Source of the DNA: Bacilli bacterium
Lineage (GTDB): Bacteria > Bacillota_I > Bacilli_A > RF39 > UBA660
DNA: 5,811 bases
NCBI GenBank assembly: GCA_900753645.1
Contig: CAADZW010000020.1
Span: forward strand, 1 to 5,811
Direction: 5' to 3'
Shown here: one piece after another, positions 5,349-5,811 of the stretch
How positions within the stretch are numbered: position 1 is the first letter of the stretch
How the letters are laid out: every line of letters starts with the position of its first letter
Program-made: the position numbers and the translations under genes
Notes under the pieces: generated by a model
The model's database searches: none
What the model was told of the DNA's origin: nothing
Seen by the model: only the letters and a program-made list of their open reading frames with translations

Positions 5349-5811
5349 CGCAATAGTAGCTCTTATTATTGCTGTACCATTAGTATATTTTGGTGGGATA
5401 CCATTTTACCTACTAGCTTTAGTTTTAGGTTTGGTAGCGATTAAAGAAATATTAGATCTAATTGAGAAAGATGATTATTTAGTAAGATTAATTACTTATA
5501 TCAATTTCTTATTTCTAGTTGGATCTAGTATTGTTCAAAATGATCTTAGTAAGATTTTAGATCGTAATGTTTTAGGAATAGTTCTTTTGGTTTATGGGAT
5601 TTTATTTTTATTAAAACATAAAAGTAATCTTAAAGTTGAAAAATTCTTTTGTTTAGTTGGTATCACTTTATTTTTAAGCGTTTCTTTTTCGACTTTAATA
5701 GTTATTCGTAATATGAGCCTTACTTATTTCATATATATCTTTTTAATAACCATTATGACCGATACTTTTGCTCATTCGATAGGCACTTTGTTTGGCAAGC
5801 ATAAAATAAAT
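5329..5811 (+). CDS. cdsA: Phosphatidate cytidylyltransferase, 3' end cut off by the window
   Basis: Integral membrane enzyme that makes CDP-diacylglycerol from phosphatidic acid and CTP, the branch point to phosphatidylglycerol and cardiolipin. Seen: 161 codons with no stop before the window edge; the family is about 260-270 aa, so roughly the last 100 residues are missing, including the C-terminal CDS signature. The visible part has the typical MKKRVISAIVAL start and hydrophobic segments at about 6-23, 24-42, 54-69, 80-95, 106-126 and 131-152. It also has TDTFAHSIGTLFGKHK (144-159), matching the conserved (N/T)D..A...G..FGKHK region. The start follows GGAGG and overlaps uppS by 20 bases in another frame, consistent with one transcript. 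uppS-cdsA adjacency is common across bacteria and supports the call. Confidence 0.92.
   Translation, partial: MKKRVISAIVALIIAVPLVYFGGIPFYLLALVLGLVAIKEILDLIEKDDYLVRLITYINFLFLVGSSIVQNDLSKILDRNVLGIVLLVYGILFLLKHKSNLKVEKFFCLVGITLFLSVSFSTLIVIRNMSLTYFIYIFLITIMTDTFAHSIGTLFGKHKIN

Overview
The window is AT-rich DNA from a low-G+C Gram-positive bacterium of the Bacilli. Three things point there: two cleavable lipoprotein signals ending in LVGC, strong AGGAGGTG/GGTGAT-type ribosome binding sites, and a CotE spore-coat gene. The very short intergenic gaps, terminators that overlap stop codons and broken-up housekeeping operons suggest a compact genome such as an uncultured gut Bacilli lineage (RF39/Erysipelotrichales-like). 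That placement is inference; no rRNA or other direct marker is present. All genes are on the + strand.

Region 1 (1-3357) holds two lipoprotein genes with almost the same first 28 codons and unrelated bodies. The first (745 aa) is a mosaic surface protein. It has a short pilin-like segment, about three Ig-like domains and a C-terminal domain resembling the DUF6273-type domains of gut Bacilli. A complete two-repeat type I dockerin appears to be inserted inside that C-terminal domain. The second (306 aa) looks like a LolA/LppX-fold lipoprotein. Each gene is followed by its own intrinsic terminator, and the second has its own promoter with operator-like repeats beside it.

Region 2 (3387-3994) is cotE, the morphogenetic protein of the outer spore coat. 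It has a candidate mother-cell sigma (SigK/SigE-like) promoter and a strong terminator.

Region 3 (3983-4583) is a two-gene housekeeping operon, rpsP-khpA (ribosomal protein S16 and a KH-domain RNA-binding protein), coupled by a TAATG overlap. Its promoter -35 box lies inside the 3' arm of the cotE terminator. The usual partners rimM, trmD and rplS do not follow.

Region 4 (4585-5811) is uppS-cdsA, with a near-consensus promoter. It encodes undecaprenyl diphosphate synthase (lipid carrier for the cell wall) and phosphatidate cytidylyltransferase (phospholipid synthesis). The two genes overlap by 20 bases and cdsA runs off the window edge. No RNA genes, CRISPR arrays, transposases or phage genes were seen.
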